Part shown: positions 27,869 through 35,662 of the stretch, one piece after another
Layout of the letters: each line of letters starts with the position of its first letter
Position numbering within the stretch: position 1 is the first letter of the stretch
From: Deltaproteobacteria bacterium RIFCSPHIGHO2_01_FULL_43_49
GTDB taxonomy: Bacteria > UBA10199 > SPLOWO2-01-44-7
DNA length: 64,000 nt
Assembly: GCA_001798075.1 (NCBI GenBank)
Contig: MGRG01000014.1
Location: forward strand, 124,001-188,000
Reading direction: 5' to 3'
Translations under genes and position numbers: made by a program
The notes under the pieces: model-generated
Told to the model about the DNA's origin: nothing
The model's database searches: none
Seen by the model: the letters and a program-made list of their open reading frames with translations, nothing else

Positions 27869-27937
27869 TAATGGATTTTCCTGTGCTTAGGTTTTTTCCC
27901 TTGGCAATCAATGAGATACAAGATAGTTCCTTCTCCC

Positions 27938-28936
27938 ATGTCACAATATAAAGAGGCTGGCGTTGATATTAATGAGGGAGATCAATTTGTTGATGAGATC
28001 AGCACATTGGTAAAAAAAACACGCCGCCCGGAAGTTTTGGCCGATGTGGGTGGGTTTGCCGGCCTTTTCGAACTTAAAAAATACAAAAACCCCGTTTTGG
28101 TTTCCTCCACCGATGGTGTGGGGACCAAGGTCATTCTCGCGAATCAATTAAAAAGATGGGACGGCATTGGTATCGATTGTGTGGCGATGTGTGTCAATGA
28201 CATCGGTTGTTTCGGCGCAGAGCCCCTCTTTTTTCTCGATTACCTCGCCCAAGCCAAGCTCGATCGAATTATTTTAAAAGAAATTGTTAAGGGAATGGCG
28301 CTAGCTTGTGAAGAAGTGGGTTGTGCCCTACTCGGTGGCGAGACAGCAGAAATGCCCGGCGTCTATCCACCCGGAGAATTCGATTGCGCCGGTTTTACAG
28401 TGGGTGTGGTTGAAAAAGAAGCAATCATTGATGGAAAAAATATCATTGTGGGTGACGTGGTGATTGGTGTGGCCTCCAGCGGTTTTCATAGCAATGGTTT
28501 TAGTCTGATTCGAAAAATCGTTAAGGATAAAAATTTAGATCTCAATAAATGGGGTGAAATTTTATTGACCCCCACAAAACTCTACACACCACTGATCTTA
28601 GAATTTAAAAAATCGATTAGACTTAAGGGAATTGCCCATATCACGGGTGGAGGGCTCATCGAAAATCCACCTCGCATTTTGCCCAAAAACACTTCACTAG
28701 AATTAGTCAAAAGAAGTTGGCCAGTCCCCTCCTTCATGGAGGACTTTCGTCAATGGGGCAATTTGGATGACGAAGAGTTTTATCGAGTGTTTAATGCCGG
28801 CATCGGTTTGGTTTTGGTGGTTGCCTCTAAAGATGAAAAAGCTGTCTTAGAAAAAATAGCTTCCAAAGGTGAAAAGGCTTGGATGATTGGTCGAGTCGTC
28901 AAAGGAAACAACGAGTGCCGCATCGTCAAAAATTAA
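27938..28936 (+). CDS. purM: Phosphoribosylformylglycinamidine cyclo-ligase
   Basis: Fifth step of purine synthesis, ATP-dependent closure of the imidazole ring to give AIR. From the ATG at 27938 the product is 332 residues, beginning MSQYKEAGVDINEGDQFVDE as in the family; an in-frame ATG at 27911 would add nine residues and neither start has a strong Shine-Dalgarno. Motifs include SSTDGVGTKVILA, DCVAMCVNDI, GGETAEMPG and HITGGGLIENPPR. It is followed by purN with an overlap, forming a small purine operon. Other pur genes are not in the window. Confidence 0.95.
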   Translation: MSQYKEAGVDINEGDQFVDEISTLVKKTRRPEVLADVGGFAGLFELKKYKNPVLVSSTDGVGTKVILANQLKRWDGIGIDCVAMCVNDIGCFGAEPLFFLDYLAQAKLDRIILKEIVKGMALACEEVGCALLGGETAEMPGVYPPGEFDCAGFTVGVVEKEAIIDGKNIIVGDVVIGVASSGFHSNGFSLIRKIVKDKNLDLNKWGEILLTPTKLYTPLILEFKKSIRLKGIAHITGGGLIENPPRILPKNTSLELVKRSWPVPSFMEDFRQWGNLDDEEFYRVFNAGIGLVLVVASKDEKAVLEKIASKGEKAWMIGRVVKGNNECRIVKN

Positions 28937-29514
28937 AATTGGGAGTTTTAGTTTCCGGTAACGGAACTAATTTGCAAGCCATTATAGAAGCTTGTGAGGA
29001 GGGCCATATTGATGCGCGCGTAGACGTTGTCATCAGCAATAATCCGGATGCCTTTGCCCTTGAGCGGGCCAAAAAACACAACATCGCAACGGCTGTCGTT
29101 TCCAAAGAAAACAGTGAATCCAAAATCATCGAGATCCTCAAACAACATCAGGTAGAATTAGTCTGTCTGGCCGGTTTTATGAAACTTCTCTCGACACAAT
29201 TTGTGAGAGAGTTTCCCCAAAAAATCATTAATATCCACCCCGCCCTGCTTCCCTCCTTTCCAGGACTTCATGCCCAACAAAGGGCCTTGGATGCTGGAGT
29301 GAAGTTTACAGGGGCTACTGTTCATTTTGTGGACGAAGGCTGCGACACAGGACCCATCATTGTGCAGGCAACGGTTCCTGTACTCCATGATGATACGATA
29401 GAGACATTGAAAGAAAGAATTTTGAAAGAAGAACACAAGATTTATCCGGAGGCGATTCAGCTTATCGCAACTCAACGCTTGAAAATTGTCGGCCGTCGTG
29501 TCATTTTCGCCTAG
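28915..29514 (+). CDS. purN: Phosphoribosylglycinamide formyltransferase
   Basis: Transfers a formyl group from 10-formyltetrahydrofolate to GAR in purine synthesis. I start at the GTG at 28915, giving 199 residues, because AAAGGA lies at the right distance upstream and the family begins with KLGVLVSGNGTNLQAI shortly after; an ATG at 28879 would add twelve unrelated residues read through purM. The catalytic Asn, His and Asp are seen in INIHPALLPSFPG and VHFVDEGCDTGPII. It overlaps purM by 22 bp. E6 follows 13 bp after the stop. Confidence 0.94.
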   Translation: MPHRQKLKLGVLVSGNGTNLQAIIEACEEGHIDARVDVVISNNPDAFALERAKKHNIATAVVSKENSESKIIEILKQHQVELVCLAGFMKLLSTQFVREFPQKIINIHPALLPSFPGLHAQQRALDAGVKFTGATVHFVDEGCDTGPIIVQATVPVLHDDTIETLKERILKEEHKIYPEAIQLIATQRLKIVGRRVIFA

Positions 29515-29526
29515 GTTCAACAAGAA

Positions 29527-29619
29527 TGAAAAAGTAGTGGGTGGCCCGTAGTGTTTGTCGTGGGGTTTAGTTAGGGGCCCCCACGAAAACACGGAGGGAC
29601 AGGACCTACTACTTTTTCA
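29527..29619 (+). repeat. Structured element E6, canonical core
   Basis: Arms TGAAAAAGTAGTGGGT and ACCTACTACTTTTTCA pair with one G-T wobble. The core follows E3: GG opposite ACAGG, CCC/GGG, GTGTTT/AAACAC, TCGTGGGG/CCCCACGA and loop TTTAGTTAGGGG; the loop next to CCC is GTA instead of GGA. It lies between purN and the barrel gene, ending 15 bp before the latter's start. Confidence 0.85.
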
Positions 29620-29634
29620 ATAGGGAGGCACTCT

Positions 29635-30210
29635 ATGCGAAAAATTGCACTACTGGGGTTTGTGGCGTTATTGCTTCTAGCAGGGGAGGTTTTTGCTCAA
29701 GAAAAGTCCAATCCTGTCAATGCGGCGGGAAATTTCACAATTGGAATTGGGCCGATTGGGAACATCTATTTGACCGACAGACGGCCCGATCTTTCTCCTG
29801 GCATTGGTGCCTTGGTCTATTTTGATTATCGCTGGTCACCGGAACTCTCCACGACCGCAACGGTGATGATGCTGGTACAAGGCGGAACAGGAGCCGATCG
29901 AGGGGAAAATAATGTCGTCTTTTTGGGTATCCCCACTTTTGATGTGAAATATTATTTTATGAAAAATCCTTCACATTGGGATCCTTATGCCGCTGTCGGT
30001 GTTGGATATTATGCCGTGACGGCAGGCTCCAGAAATCGGGGAGTTGCTTCTGGGTTGGGGGCTCAAATCGGGGGTGGTCTCGATTACTACCTGACTTCCA
30101 AAATTTCTTTGGGGGTGGCCACCACTTTTCGCTCCGTGGCTCTACTTGGAAGCGGTTCCACCGGAAGCTTTCCACTCTCCTTCTTGGGTAACTTTGGCTT
30201 CCATTTTTAA
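29635..30210 (+). CDS. Small outer-membrane beta-barrel protein
   Basis: A 191-residue exported protein with a typical signal peptide (MRKIALLGFVALLLLAGEVFA, cut before QEKS). The mature chain is built of alternating strands with Gly/aromatic patterns and ends in LSFLGNFGFHF, a terminal Phe as recognised by the barrel assembly machinery. It resembles OmpA-barrel or OmpW-like small porins but I cannot name a family. A good Shine-Dalgarno (AGGGAGG) precedes the ATG. Its last 69 bp overlap the 3' end of the convergent tdk gene. Confidence 0.75.
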   Translation: MRKIALLGFVALLLLAGEVFAQEKSNPVNAAGNFTIGIGPIGNIYLTDRRPDLSPGIGALVYFDYRWSPELSTTATVMMLVQGGTGADRGENNVVFLGIPTFDVKYYFMKNPSHWDPYAAVGVGYYAVTAGSRNRGVASGLGAQIGGGLDYYLTSKISLGVATTFRSVALLGSGSTGSFPLSFLGNFGFHF

Positions 30211-30786
30211 ACCGGACATTTCCAATTCGGGATCGAAACAGGAGCGACACCTCGCTTCATAATGTTTTTCGGCTCCAACAACGACCTGATCCGTTTCACG
30301 CGTGAGGCGTTGCGATTTGGTTGCTTCCCCGCCACAGACCATGCAAACCGCCTTTAGTTTGGCGGCGTCATCCGCAATGGCAAGCAGTTGAGGCATTGGC
30401 CCAAAAGGTTGGCCCAGATAGTCTTGATCGAGCCCTGCGACAATGACCCTTAAACCTCTGTTGGCCAATTTTTCGCAGACTTCAACGAGCTCTTCACTAA
30501 AAAACTGGACTTCATCAATACCAATAACTCGTGTGTTATCGATTAACTGCTCAAGTATTTCTTTAGGTTCCCGAATCGGAGTGCAGGCAAATTTCTGTTC
30601 GGTATGTGAGGTGATACATTCTGTTTCATAGCGGTTATCGACAGCCGGTTTAAAAATTTGGACCTTCTGTTTTGCAATTTTGGCCAGTCGGAGTCTGCGA
30701 ATCAACTCTTCTGTTTTCCCGGAAAACATTGGGCCGCAAACGACTTCGATCGCACCCGAACCGATTGCTTTGCGATGATGAATCAT
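30142..30786 (-). CDS. tdk: Thymidine kinase
   Basis: Type II (TK1-like) thymidine kinase for pyrimidine salvage, 214 residues. P-loop GPMFSGKTEELIRRL (about 18-32), the Asp-Glu of IGIDEVQFF, GLDQDYLG in the catalytic region, and a zinc site from CMVCGG and CRSCF. The substrate lid VVVGAEKHYEARC is present. The last 23 residues or so, after the zinc site, are encoded opposite the end of the barrel gene and may be a non-conserved tail. It begins 1 bp after the nucleoside phosphorylase gene, forming a salvage pair. Confidence 0.95.
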   Translation of the reverse strand: MIHHRKAIGSGAIEVVCGPMFSGKTEELIRRLRLAKIAKQKVQIFKPAVDNRYETECITSHTEQKFACTPIREPKEILEQLIDNTRVIGIDEVQFFSEELVEVCEKLANRGLRVIVAGLDQDYLGQPFGPMPQLLAIADDAAKLKAVCMVCGGEATKSQRLTRETDQVVVGAEKHYEARCRSCFDPELEMSGLKMEAKVTQEGEWKASGGTASK

Positions 30787-30787
30787 A

Positions 30788-31579
30788 TCAACCTCCTTGA
30801 GCCAGCAACTTCATTGCCTCTAAACCCGTTTCAATGCAATGCTTTTCCGCACGTTTCATCGTTTGATTATCGATAAACCGATTTGCATGTCTGTTTGCAT
30901 AAACCGCGCAAACGGCCCCTGCCCTGCAACCCATGAGACTGGACAAGACCAGCAGGCACGAAGTTTCCATTTCCATATTGATGACATTCATCTTTTCTAA
31001 TTTTTTGGGAAGGTCGGGGTCGAGTGATGCAAAACCGGGAACCGTTCTCCCCTGCGCTCCATAAAAACCAGGCGCGGTAGCCGTAATACCAACGTGATGG
31101 CGAACTTTTAATCCCTTGGCTGCTTGAACTAGGGCCGAAACAATTTCATAATGGGCAACGGCGGGATAACCGTCGCAGACAAAAAAACTTGTGGTGTTTT
31201 CAAGCCTCACAGCCCCTGTGGAAACAACCAAATCTCCTATTTCCATTCCCTTTTTTAAGCCTCCGCAAGAGCCGATTCGAATAAACGTCGGCTGTTTCAC
31301 AATTTGAGAAATTTCGACCAGTGCAATCTCGGTATTGTCGGGACCAATGCCGGTTGACATAACCGAAATGGGAATTCCCTCATAGGTTCCTGTCACCGTG
31401 ACATACTCGCGATGTGACTTGGCCGCCTTCTTTTTCTTAAAGTATTTTGCAACTTTTTGAACGCGGCCTGGATCGCCACAGAGCAAGATGTATGGGGCCA
31501 AATCGCCAGGCCCAAGCCCGATATGATATTGTTTGCCCGTTTTTGTTTGCACCCGCTCTGCAGAGTGATATTGAGCCAT
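30788..31579 (-). CDS. Nucleoside phosphorylase (uridine phosphorylase-like)
   Basis: Member of the NP-I family that cleaves nucleosides with phosphate. From the ATG at 31579 (preferred to a TTG at 31591) it has 263 residues. LCGDPGRVQKVA near the start, TGIGPDNTEIALVE, IRIGSCGG and the NMEMETSCLL motif that binds ribose are visible. The last points to the uridine phosphorylase/PNP class; the exact base cannot be told. Pairs with the adjacent tdk for pyrimidine salvage. Confidence 0.9.
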   Translation of the reverse strand: MAQYHSAERVQTKTGKQYHIGLGPGDLAPYILLCGDPGRVQKVAKYFKKKKAAKSHREYVTVTGTYEGIPISVMSTGIGPDNTEIALVEISQIVKQPTFIRIGSCGGLKKGMEIGDLVVSTGAVRLENTTSFFVCDGYPAVAHYEIVSALVQAAKGLKVRHHVGITATAPGFYGAQGRTVPGFASLDPDLPKKLEKMNVINMEMETSCLLVLSSLMGCRAGAVCAVYANRHANRFIDNQTMKRAEKHCIETGLEAMKLLAQGG

Positions 31580-31669
31580 GGGCTTTTTCAAATAGAATAG
31601 ATGCTGACTTTACTCAAGAACAAATCTTCTTTGATTTGGGAATCGCTTTCGGACAAGGATGGAATGGCA

Positions 31670-31703
31670 GGTCCTGAAACACTCCGGGCCACCCACCATT
31701 CCA
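31670..31703 (-). repeat. Truncated structured element E7
   Basis: Arms TGGAATGG and CCATTCCA are perfectly paired. Between them, read on the minus strand, are TGGGTGGCCCGGAGTGTTT and CAGGACC, i.e. the left half of the canonical core joined directly to the last bases of its right half. The stem and loop between are missing. It looks like an internal deletion derivative of an element like E3. It sits in the divergent gap 31580-31769. Confidence 0.75.
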
Positions 31704-31769
31704 CTGATCACCCGTCATTTTTTATTTTAACAAGTTGATTATTTGCAGTGATTTGATATTAGAGCGTGT

Positions 31770-32351
31770 ATGAAAACCTTCTTCATGTGTTTTATACCGC
31801 TGTTTGTCGCTTTGGATTCGGTTGGGATCATGCCGTTGTTTTTGAACATGACCCAAGAAATGACCGACCGCGAGCGCCGCAATGTTTTAAATCAGTCTGT
31901 CTTAACCGCCTTTATTGTAAGCCTTTTATTTTTATTCGCAGGGCAGGCTATTTTTCAATTTTTGGGCATTTCCATGGCTGATTTTCAAATTGCCGGCGGT
32001 ATTTTGCTATTGATTATCGCTGTGATCGATTTGGTGAACCCTTCCAAGGAAGAGCGAAAACCCAACCAAAACATCGGTGTCGTTCCGATTGGCATTCCCC
32101 TCATCATGGGACCGGCCGCTTTAACAACGTTGATGGTTTTGGCCAACCAATATCATTTCAAATGGGTGGCTAGCGCACTCATGATCAATCTTTTTATTAT
32201 CACACTAGCCCTTTACTGTTCTAGCTTTGCCAAAAAGATAGTAGGAATTAATGGGATGCAAGCGGTTTCTAAAATTATTTCTCTTTTTCTAGCCGCCATC
32301 GCGGTGATGTTTATCCGCATCGGTTTCCAAGCCGCCTTGGGATTACGGTAA
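31770..32351 (+). CDS. MarC-family integral membrane protein
   Basis: A 193-residue inner-membrane protein of the MarC/UPF0056 family with about six hydrophobic helices (for example 1-22, 42-62, 69-86, 112-133, 138-160, 167-190). Family hallmarks are the early MPLFLNMT segment, NPSKEER loop and GIPLIMGPAALTTLMVL. The function of the family is not settled. Its 3' end overlaps the convergent metallo-hydrolase gene by 9 bp. Confidence 0.88.
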   Translation: MKTFFMCFIPLFVALDSVGIMPLFLNMTQEMTDRERRNVLNQSVLTAFIVSLLFLFAGQAIFQFLGISMADFQIAGGILLLIIAVIDLVNPSKEERKPNQNIGVVPIGIPLIMGPAALTTLMVLANQYHFKWVASALMINLFIITLALYCSSFAKKIVGINGMQAVSKIISLFLAAIAVMFIRIGFQAALGLR

Positions 32352-33104
32352 ACTAAACGAAAAACCCGGCTCTACAATATGAACTTTTTGTGCCAGCTCC
32401 GGATCTTGTTGTAATTTTGCCTGAAGCGATTGGATGATCCGTTCCGGATGATTCAACGTCTTGAAAAATGTCCCCCAATGGATGGGCATCCAGTCTGGTT
32501 TGCCAAGTGCCCTCCAACAGCGAATCGCATCGTCAACATTCATATGCCTTTGCCTAATCCAATGTCGATTTGAATTGGTTGCAATCGGTAAAAGGACAAA
32601 CCTCAGGTCAAAGAGCCCTTTGAGGTTCTCAAAATCTTCTTGATAAGCGGTATCACCCGAATAATAAATATTTTCATTCCCTTTTGAAACAACGTAACCA
32701 TGGCACGTGCGATAGCGAAGCGGAAACAGGAACCTTCCGCCAGGATGCTTTGCAGGGACCCCACAAATGGTAACACCTTCTTTGAGTGAATAGCGACTCC
32801 AAGTCGCTAATTCAATGATCGGATTGTTCACAAACCGACTGATCGCTTTGGCCATCCCTTCGGGAATAATAATGGGGACATCACTAGGAATATATTTATA
32901 ACTAAAAAGATCGAGGTGGTCATAATGAGCATGGCTAATTAAAACAGCATCCAGTTTGGGAAGGTTTGTCGGATCAAAAACTAAAGGCCTTAGACGCTTA
33001 AAAAACAAAACGCGGTCGCTAAAAAGTGGATCGGTCAAAATATTCAACCCATCCCACTCGATGAGAGTCGTCGCATGACCTATGTATGTAACTTTTAGAC
33101 TCAT
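32343..33104 (-). CDS. Metallo-beta-lactamase-fold hydrolase (NAPE-PLD/UlaG-like)
   Basis: A 253-residue MBL-fold protein. The dinuclear metal site is visible: ISHAHYDHLD (HxHxDH), AKHPGGRF, the Asp of YYSGDTAYQ and IHWGTFF near the C-terminus. The order of motifs and the N-terminal TYIGHATTLIEWDGLNILTD match the NAPE-phospholipase D/UlaG-like branch (beta-lactamase_2). The substrate is unknown: lipid phosphodiester or lactone hydrolysis are both possible. It starts upstream of element E8. Confidence 0.88.
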   Translation of the reverse strand: MSLKVTYIGHATTLIEWDGLNILTDPLFSDRVLFFKRLRPLVFDPTNLPKLDAVLISHAHYDHLDLFSYKYIPSDVPIIIPEGMAKAISRFVNNPIIELATWSRYSLKEGVTICGVPAKHPGGRFLFPLRYRTCHGYVVSKGNENIYYSGDTAYQEDFENLKGLFDLRFVLLPIATNSNRHWIRQRHMNVDDAIRCWRALGKPDWMPIHWGTFFKTLNHPERIIQSLQAKLQQDPELAQKVHIVEPGFSFSLP

Positions 33105-33144
33105 AAGTTCAACTCTCCTAGCAGATTTTACATAAATTCCAATA

Positions 33145-33232
33145 GTGGAGTGGTGGGTGACCCGTAGTGGTTCTGTGGGGTTTTGTTAGGGGTCCCCACA
33201 GAAATACGGAGGGGCAGGACCCGCCACTCCAC
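33145..33232 (+). repeat. Structured element E8, divergent canonical core
   Basis: Arms GTGGAGTGGTGGGT and ACCCGCCACTCCAC pair with a single T-G wobble. The core keeps the layout of E3 but with sequence changes on both sides of the stem: TTCTGTGGGG pairs with CCCCACAGAA instead of TCGTGGGG with CCCCACGA. The loop is TTTTGTTAGGGG and the internal loop reads GA opposite GCAGG. It lies 11 bp after the tsaB stop. Confidence 0.85.
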
Positions 33233-33242
33233 ACAGGCCTTT

Positions 33243-33929
33243 TCACTTTTTCAGTTCGGCGTCGGAGGGGCGGAGGTAGTTGGGGGTGAGTCTCTGCCAA
33301 TCTTTCCCCTCTCCTTTTTTGAAACGAGGGAGCGCCAACCAAGCAATCCATTTGGCATGAATGCGCATGAGAAACTCTGGAGGATAGATTACATTCGATT
33401 GAAGACGATCTGTGAAAAGTTCACGATAGACATAAGCCCCATCACCCAAAAGCCAACAGGGCCCCAATTTACTTAAAGTGTCGCATAAAATTTCTGGCTT
33501 AACTGCTTGTTCTGGAATGAGTGTTTCTTTTAAAATTCCTTGTTTAAATTGATAGGCAGCAGCGTAGACCTCTCCCCTTTTTGCGTCCAAAAGGCTCACG
33601 ATCGGAAGCTCACTCAAAATACCGTTGTGGGCGAGTGTCAAAAGTGAGGAAACACCAACAATAGGAAGTTTATAAACCTGGGCAAATCCCTTGAGGGTAG
33701 CTAGCCCTATTCGCAAACCGGTGAACGATCCTGGGCCAATTGTGCAGGCCAGACCATCGAGATCTTTGAGATGACAGCCTGTTTTTTGAAGAAGATTTTC
33801 AATGCCGGGGAGCAAGCGTTCCGTATGGGTTATCTCGGTGTTGAATTGGATTTCCCCAAGCAGTTGATCTTCATCAACAAGGGCAATGGAGCCCATTCGG
33901 GTTGCTGTATCAAGACTTAAAATCTTCAT
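33243..33929 (-). CDS. tsaB: tRNA threonylcarbamoyladenosine protein TsaB
   Basis: Non-catalytic partner of TsaD in forming the t6A base of ANN-decoding tRNAs. 228 residues from the ATG at 33929; an upstream in-frame extension would run into element E9 and is rejected. LSLDTATRMGSIAL at the N-terminus and the IGPGSFTGLRIGLATLKGFA motif are characteristic, and the chain has the usual actin-like ASKHA fold length. It follows rseP on the same strand with two structured elements between (E9, E10). TsaD, TsaC and TsaE are not in the window. Confidence 0.94.
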   Translation of the reverse strand: MKILSLDTATRMGSIALVDEDQLLGEIQFNTEITHTERLLPGIENLLQKTGCHLKDLDGLACTIGPGSFTGLRIGLATLKGFAQVYKLPIVGVSSLLTLAHNGILSELPIVSLLDAKRGEVYAAAYQFKQGILKETLIPEQAVKPEILCDTLSKLGPCWLLGDGAYVYRELFTDRLQSNVIYPPEFLMRIHAKWIAWLALPRFKKGEGKDWQRLTPNYLRPSDAELKK

Positions 33930-33937
33930 AAAGGTGG

Positions 33938-34034
33938 TGAGAAAGTGAGGGGTCCTGTCGGCTTTGGGGCCCATCCCCCCGCTCGCCTAAGCTCGGAGGG
34001 GATCATCCCAAAGCCGCCACCCCTCACTTTCTCA
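33938..34034 (-). repeat. Structured element E9, second core type
   Basis: Arms TGAGAAAGTGAGGGGT and ACCCCTCACTTTCTCA are perfectly complementary over 16 bp. Next comes the same GG opposite ACAGG internal loop as in E3, but the inner stem is different: CGGCTTTGGG with CCCAAAGCCG, then a GC-rich terminal hairpin around ATCCCC/GGGGAT. The strand is the one reading GGGTGG first. It lies just upstream of tsaB. Confidence 0.83.
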
Positions 34035-34081
34035 ACATTATCTAACATCTAATACTTGAAAAACGGTGGGTGACAGCCGCA

Positions 34082-34181
34082 AATAATTAGAGCAAGGGGT
34101 GGCCCGGAGTGTTTGTTGTGGGGTTTAGTTAGGGGCCCCCACAAAAACACGGAGGGACAGGACCCCGAAGCTCTAATTATT
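34082..34181 (+). repeat. Structured element E10, canonical core
   Basis: Arms AATAATTAGAGC and GCTCTAATTATT are perfect over 12 bp; GGGGT/ACCCC closes the core. The core stem has TTGTGGGG/CCCCACAA in place of TCGTGGGG/CCCCACGA, a matched C-G to T-A change. GG opposite ACAGG, GTGTTT/AAACAC and the TTTAGTTAGGGG loop are kept. The right arm includes two bases of the rseP stop codon. Confidence 0.85.
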
Positions 34182-35544
34182 ACCGGAACAATTTTTCAAT
34201 GAAACTAACTAATCCAAAGACCCGTTCTAGATCGTTGACTGTCACGAGCAAGATCAATGTCAGAAGAAGGGCGAGCCCTATTTGTTGCGAGATGAGTCTT
34301 GCTTTCAAACCGAGGGGGCGTTTTCGAATCGCTTCAATGCCGAAAAAAACCAGGTGCCCACCGTCGAGCATGGGAATCGGCAAAATATTCAGGATTGCTA
34401 ACTGCAAACTCAAAAAAGCAGTGAAATAAAGAAAATCTGCCAAACCGGAAGCAGAAGCCTTGGCTAAGGTATAAGCAATTTGAACCGGCCCCCCTAAATT
34501 TTTATAAGACATTTGGAAAGTGAAAAGTCTTTTCAAAACTTCAAAGGTCAGGGCGATATTTTTGACATTCGTTTTGAAGCCCATTTGAATCGCTTCGAAA
34601 AACTCATAGCGCTTGGTGCTAAACAAGGTTGTATTGACCCCTTCGGGGCCGCGAATTCCCATCATCCATCGCTTAGCCGATTCATCCCAATTCGGTTTTA
34701 TTTTAAGTGCCAATTTTGAGGTTTGGCGCAAGATTCCAACAGAAAAAATCTCTCCGCCTTTTGTGTTAACAGATTGGATAAGGCTGTCCCAGTCTCCGAC
34801 CGGTTTGCCGTCAATTTCTGTGATCAAATCGCCTGTTCGAATGCCCGCATATTCCGCAGGGCTTCCAGCGATCACATCTTTGACTTCCGCTTGGGGCGAT
34901 TTTCCAAAAAATTTCTCAAACCCCAAATAAGCACCCTCTCCCCCCGGAAGAGCTGCTGTTTTTACAAGGATGTTTTGTTTTAAATTTCCACGCTGCACAT
35001 CAACCGAGAGTTCTTTTTCGCTTGCTGTCAGGGCTAATGTTTCTAGCAAATTTTCCCATGTGGTGACCGGTTTGCTCTCTATTTGAATAACCTGATCACC
35101 GACTTGAAACCCCGCTTTTTCAGCAGGAGAGCCAGGAATGATTCGTTCAATTACTGCCGGTTCGGTAAAAAAACTTGGTTGAGGTTTTCCAATCCAAAAA
35201 ACAAGCGGCATTAAAGCAAAACTCAAAACAAGATTCATGACCGGTCCGGCAATTACCACGGCTGAGCGCGCTGCAACCGATTTATTGGGAAATGCTGTTT
35301 TATCGTCTGGTGAAACTTCTTGTTCTTCCCCTTCTCCTTTTAGTTTTACAAAACCACCAAGAGGCAACAACGAGATACAAAAATCGGTCTCTTTCCATTT
35401 GAAGCCAAATAATTTCGGACCAAACCCAATCGAGAATTTTTCGCAGGCAATCCCGGCGCGTCTTGCCACCCAAAAATGCCCAAACTCATGCACCAAGACC
35501 AAAAGTCCAAAGGCGATAATAAATGCTAAAACAGATGTGATCAT
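34180..35544 (-). CDS. rseP: RIP site-2 metalloprotease RseP
   Basis: Intramembrane zinc protease, 454 residues, which in relatives cleaves anti-sigma factors and remnant signal peptides. HEFGHFWVARR near residue 19 gives the HExxH site in the first helix; the third metal ligand lies in MLDGGHLVFFGIE near the end. Two PDZ domains occupy about 125-210 and 215-300 (GSPAEKAGFQVGD, GSPAEYAGIRTGD). About four membrane helices. It stands downstream of dxr-cdsA-uppS, the classical order. No sigma-E/RseA pair is in the window. Confidence 0.95.
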   Translation of the reverse strand: MITSVLAFIIAFGLLVLVHEFGHFWVARRAGIACEKFSIGFGPKLFGFKWKETDFCISLLPLGGFVKLKGEGEEQEVSPDDKTAFPNKSVAARSAVVIAGPVMNLVLSFALMPLVFWIGKPQPSFFTEPAVIERIIPGSPAEKAGFQVGDQVIQIESKPVTTWENLLETLALTASEKELSVDVQRGNLKQNILVKTAALPGGEGAYLGFEKFFGKSPQAEVKDVIAGSPAEYAGIRTGDLITEIDGKPVGDWDSLIQSVNTKGGEIFSVGILRQTSKLALKIKPNWDESAKRWMMGIRGPEGVNTTLFSTKRYEFFEAIQMGFKTNVKNIALTFEVLKRLFTFQMSYKNLGGPVQIAYTLAKASASGLADFLYFTAFLSLQLAILNILPIPMLDGGHLVFFGIEAIRKRPLGLKARLISQQIGLALLLTLILLVTVNDLERVFGLVSFIEKLFR

Positions 35545-35563
35545 AAATTTACATTAATAAGAC

Positions 35564-35662
35564 TGATGAAAAAGTAGTGGGTGGCCCGGAGTGTTTGTCG
35601 TGGGGTTTTGTTAGGGGCCCCCACGAAAACACGGAGGGACAGGACCCGCTGCTTTTTCATCA
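35564..35662 (+). repeat. Structured element E11, canonical core
   Basis: Arms TGATGAAAAAGTAGTGGGT and ACCCGCTGCTTTTTCATCA pair with two T-G wobbles. The core equals E3 with loop TTTTGTTAGGGG. The right arm overlaps the stop codon of dxr (35660-35662). The left arm is close to that of E6 and to the half element at 60738, unlike the arms elsewhere. Confidence 0.85.

Noticed and set aside
19784-35662. Structured elements as plain Rho-independent terminators
   Set aside because: None of the six canonical elements is followed by a T run on the strand of the preceding gene, and the core is conserved in sequence far beyond what a terminator needs. Some arms might still derive from terminators.
19784-35662. 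Structured elements as integron attC sites
   Set aside because: attC sites have conserved outer boxes and variable centres; here the centre is conserved and the arms vary. No integrase or cassette layout is present.
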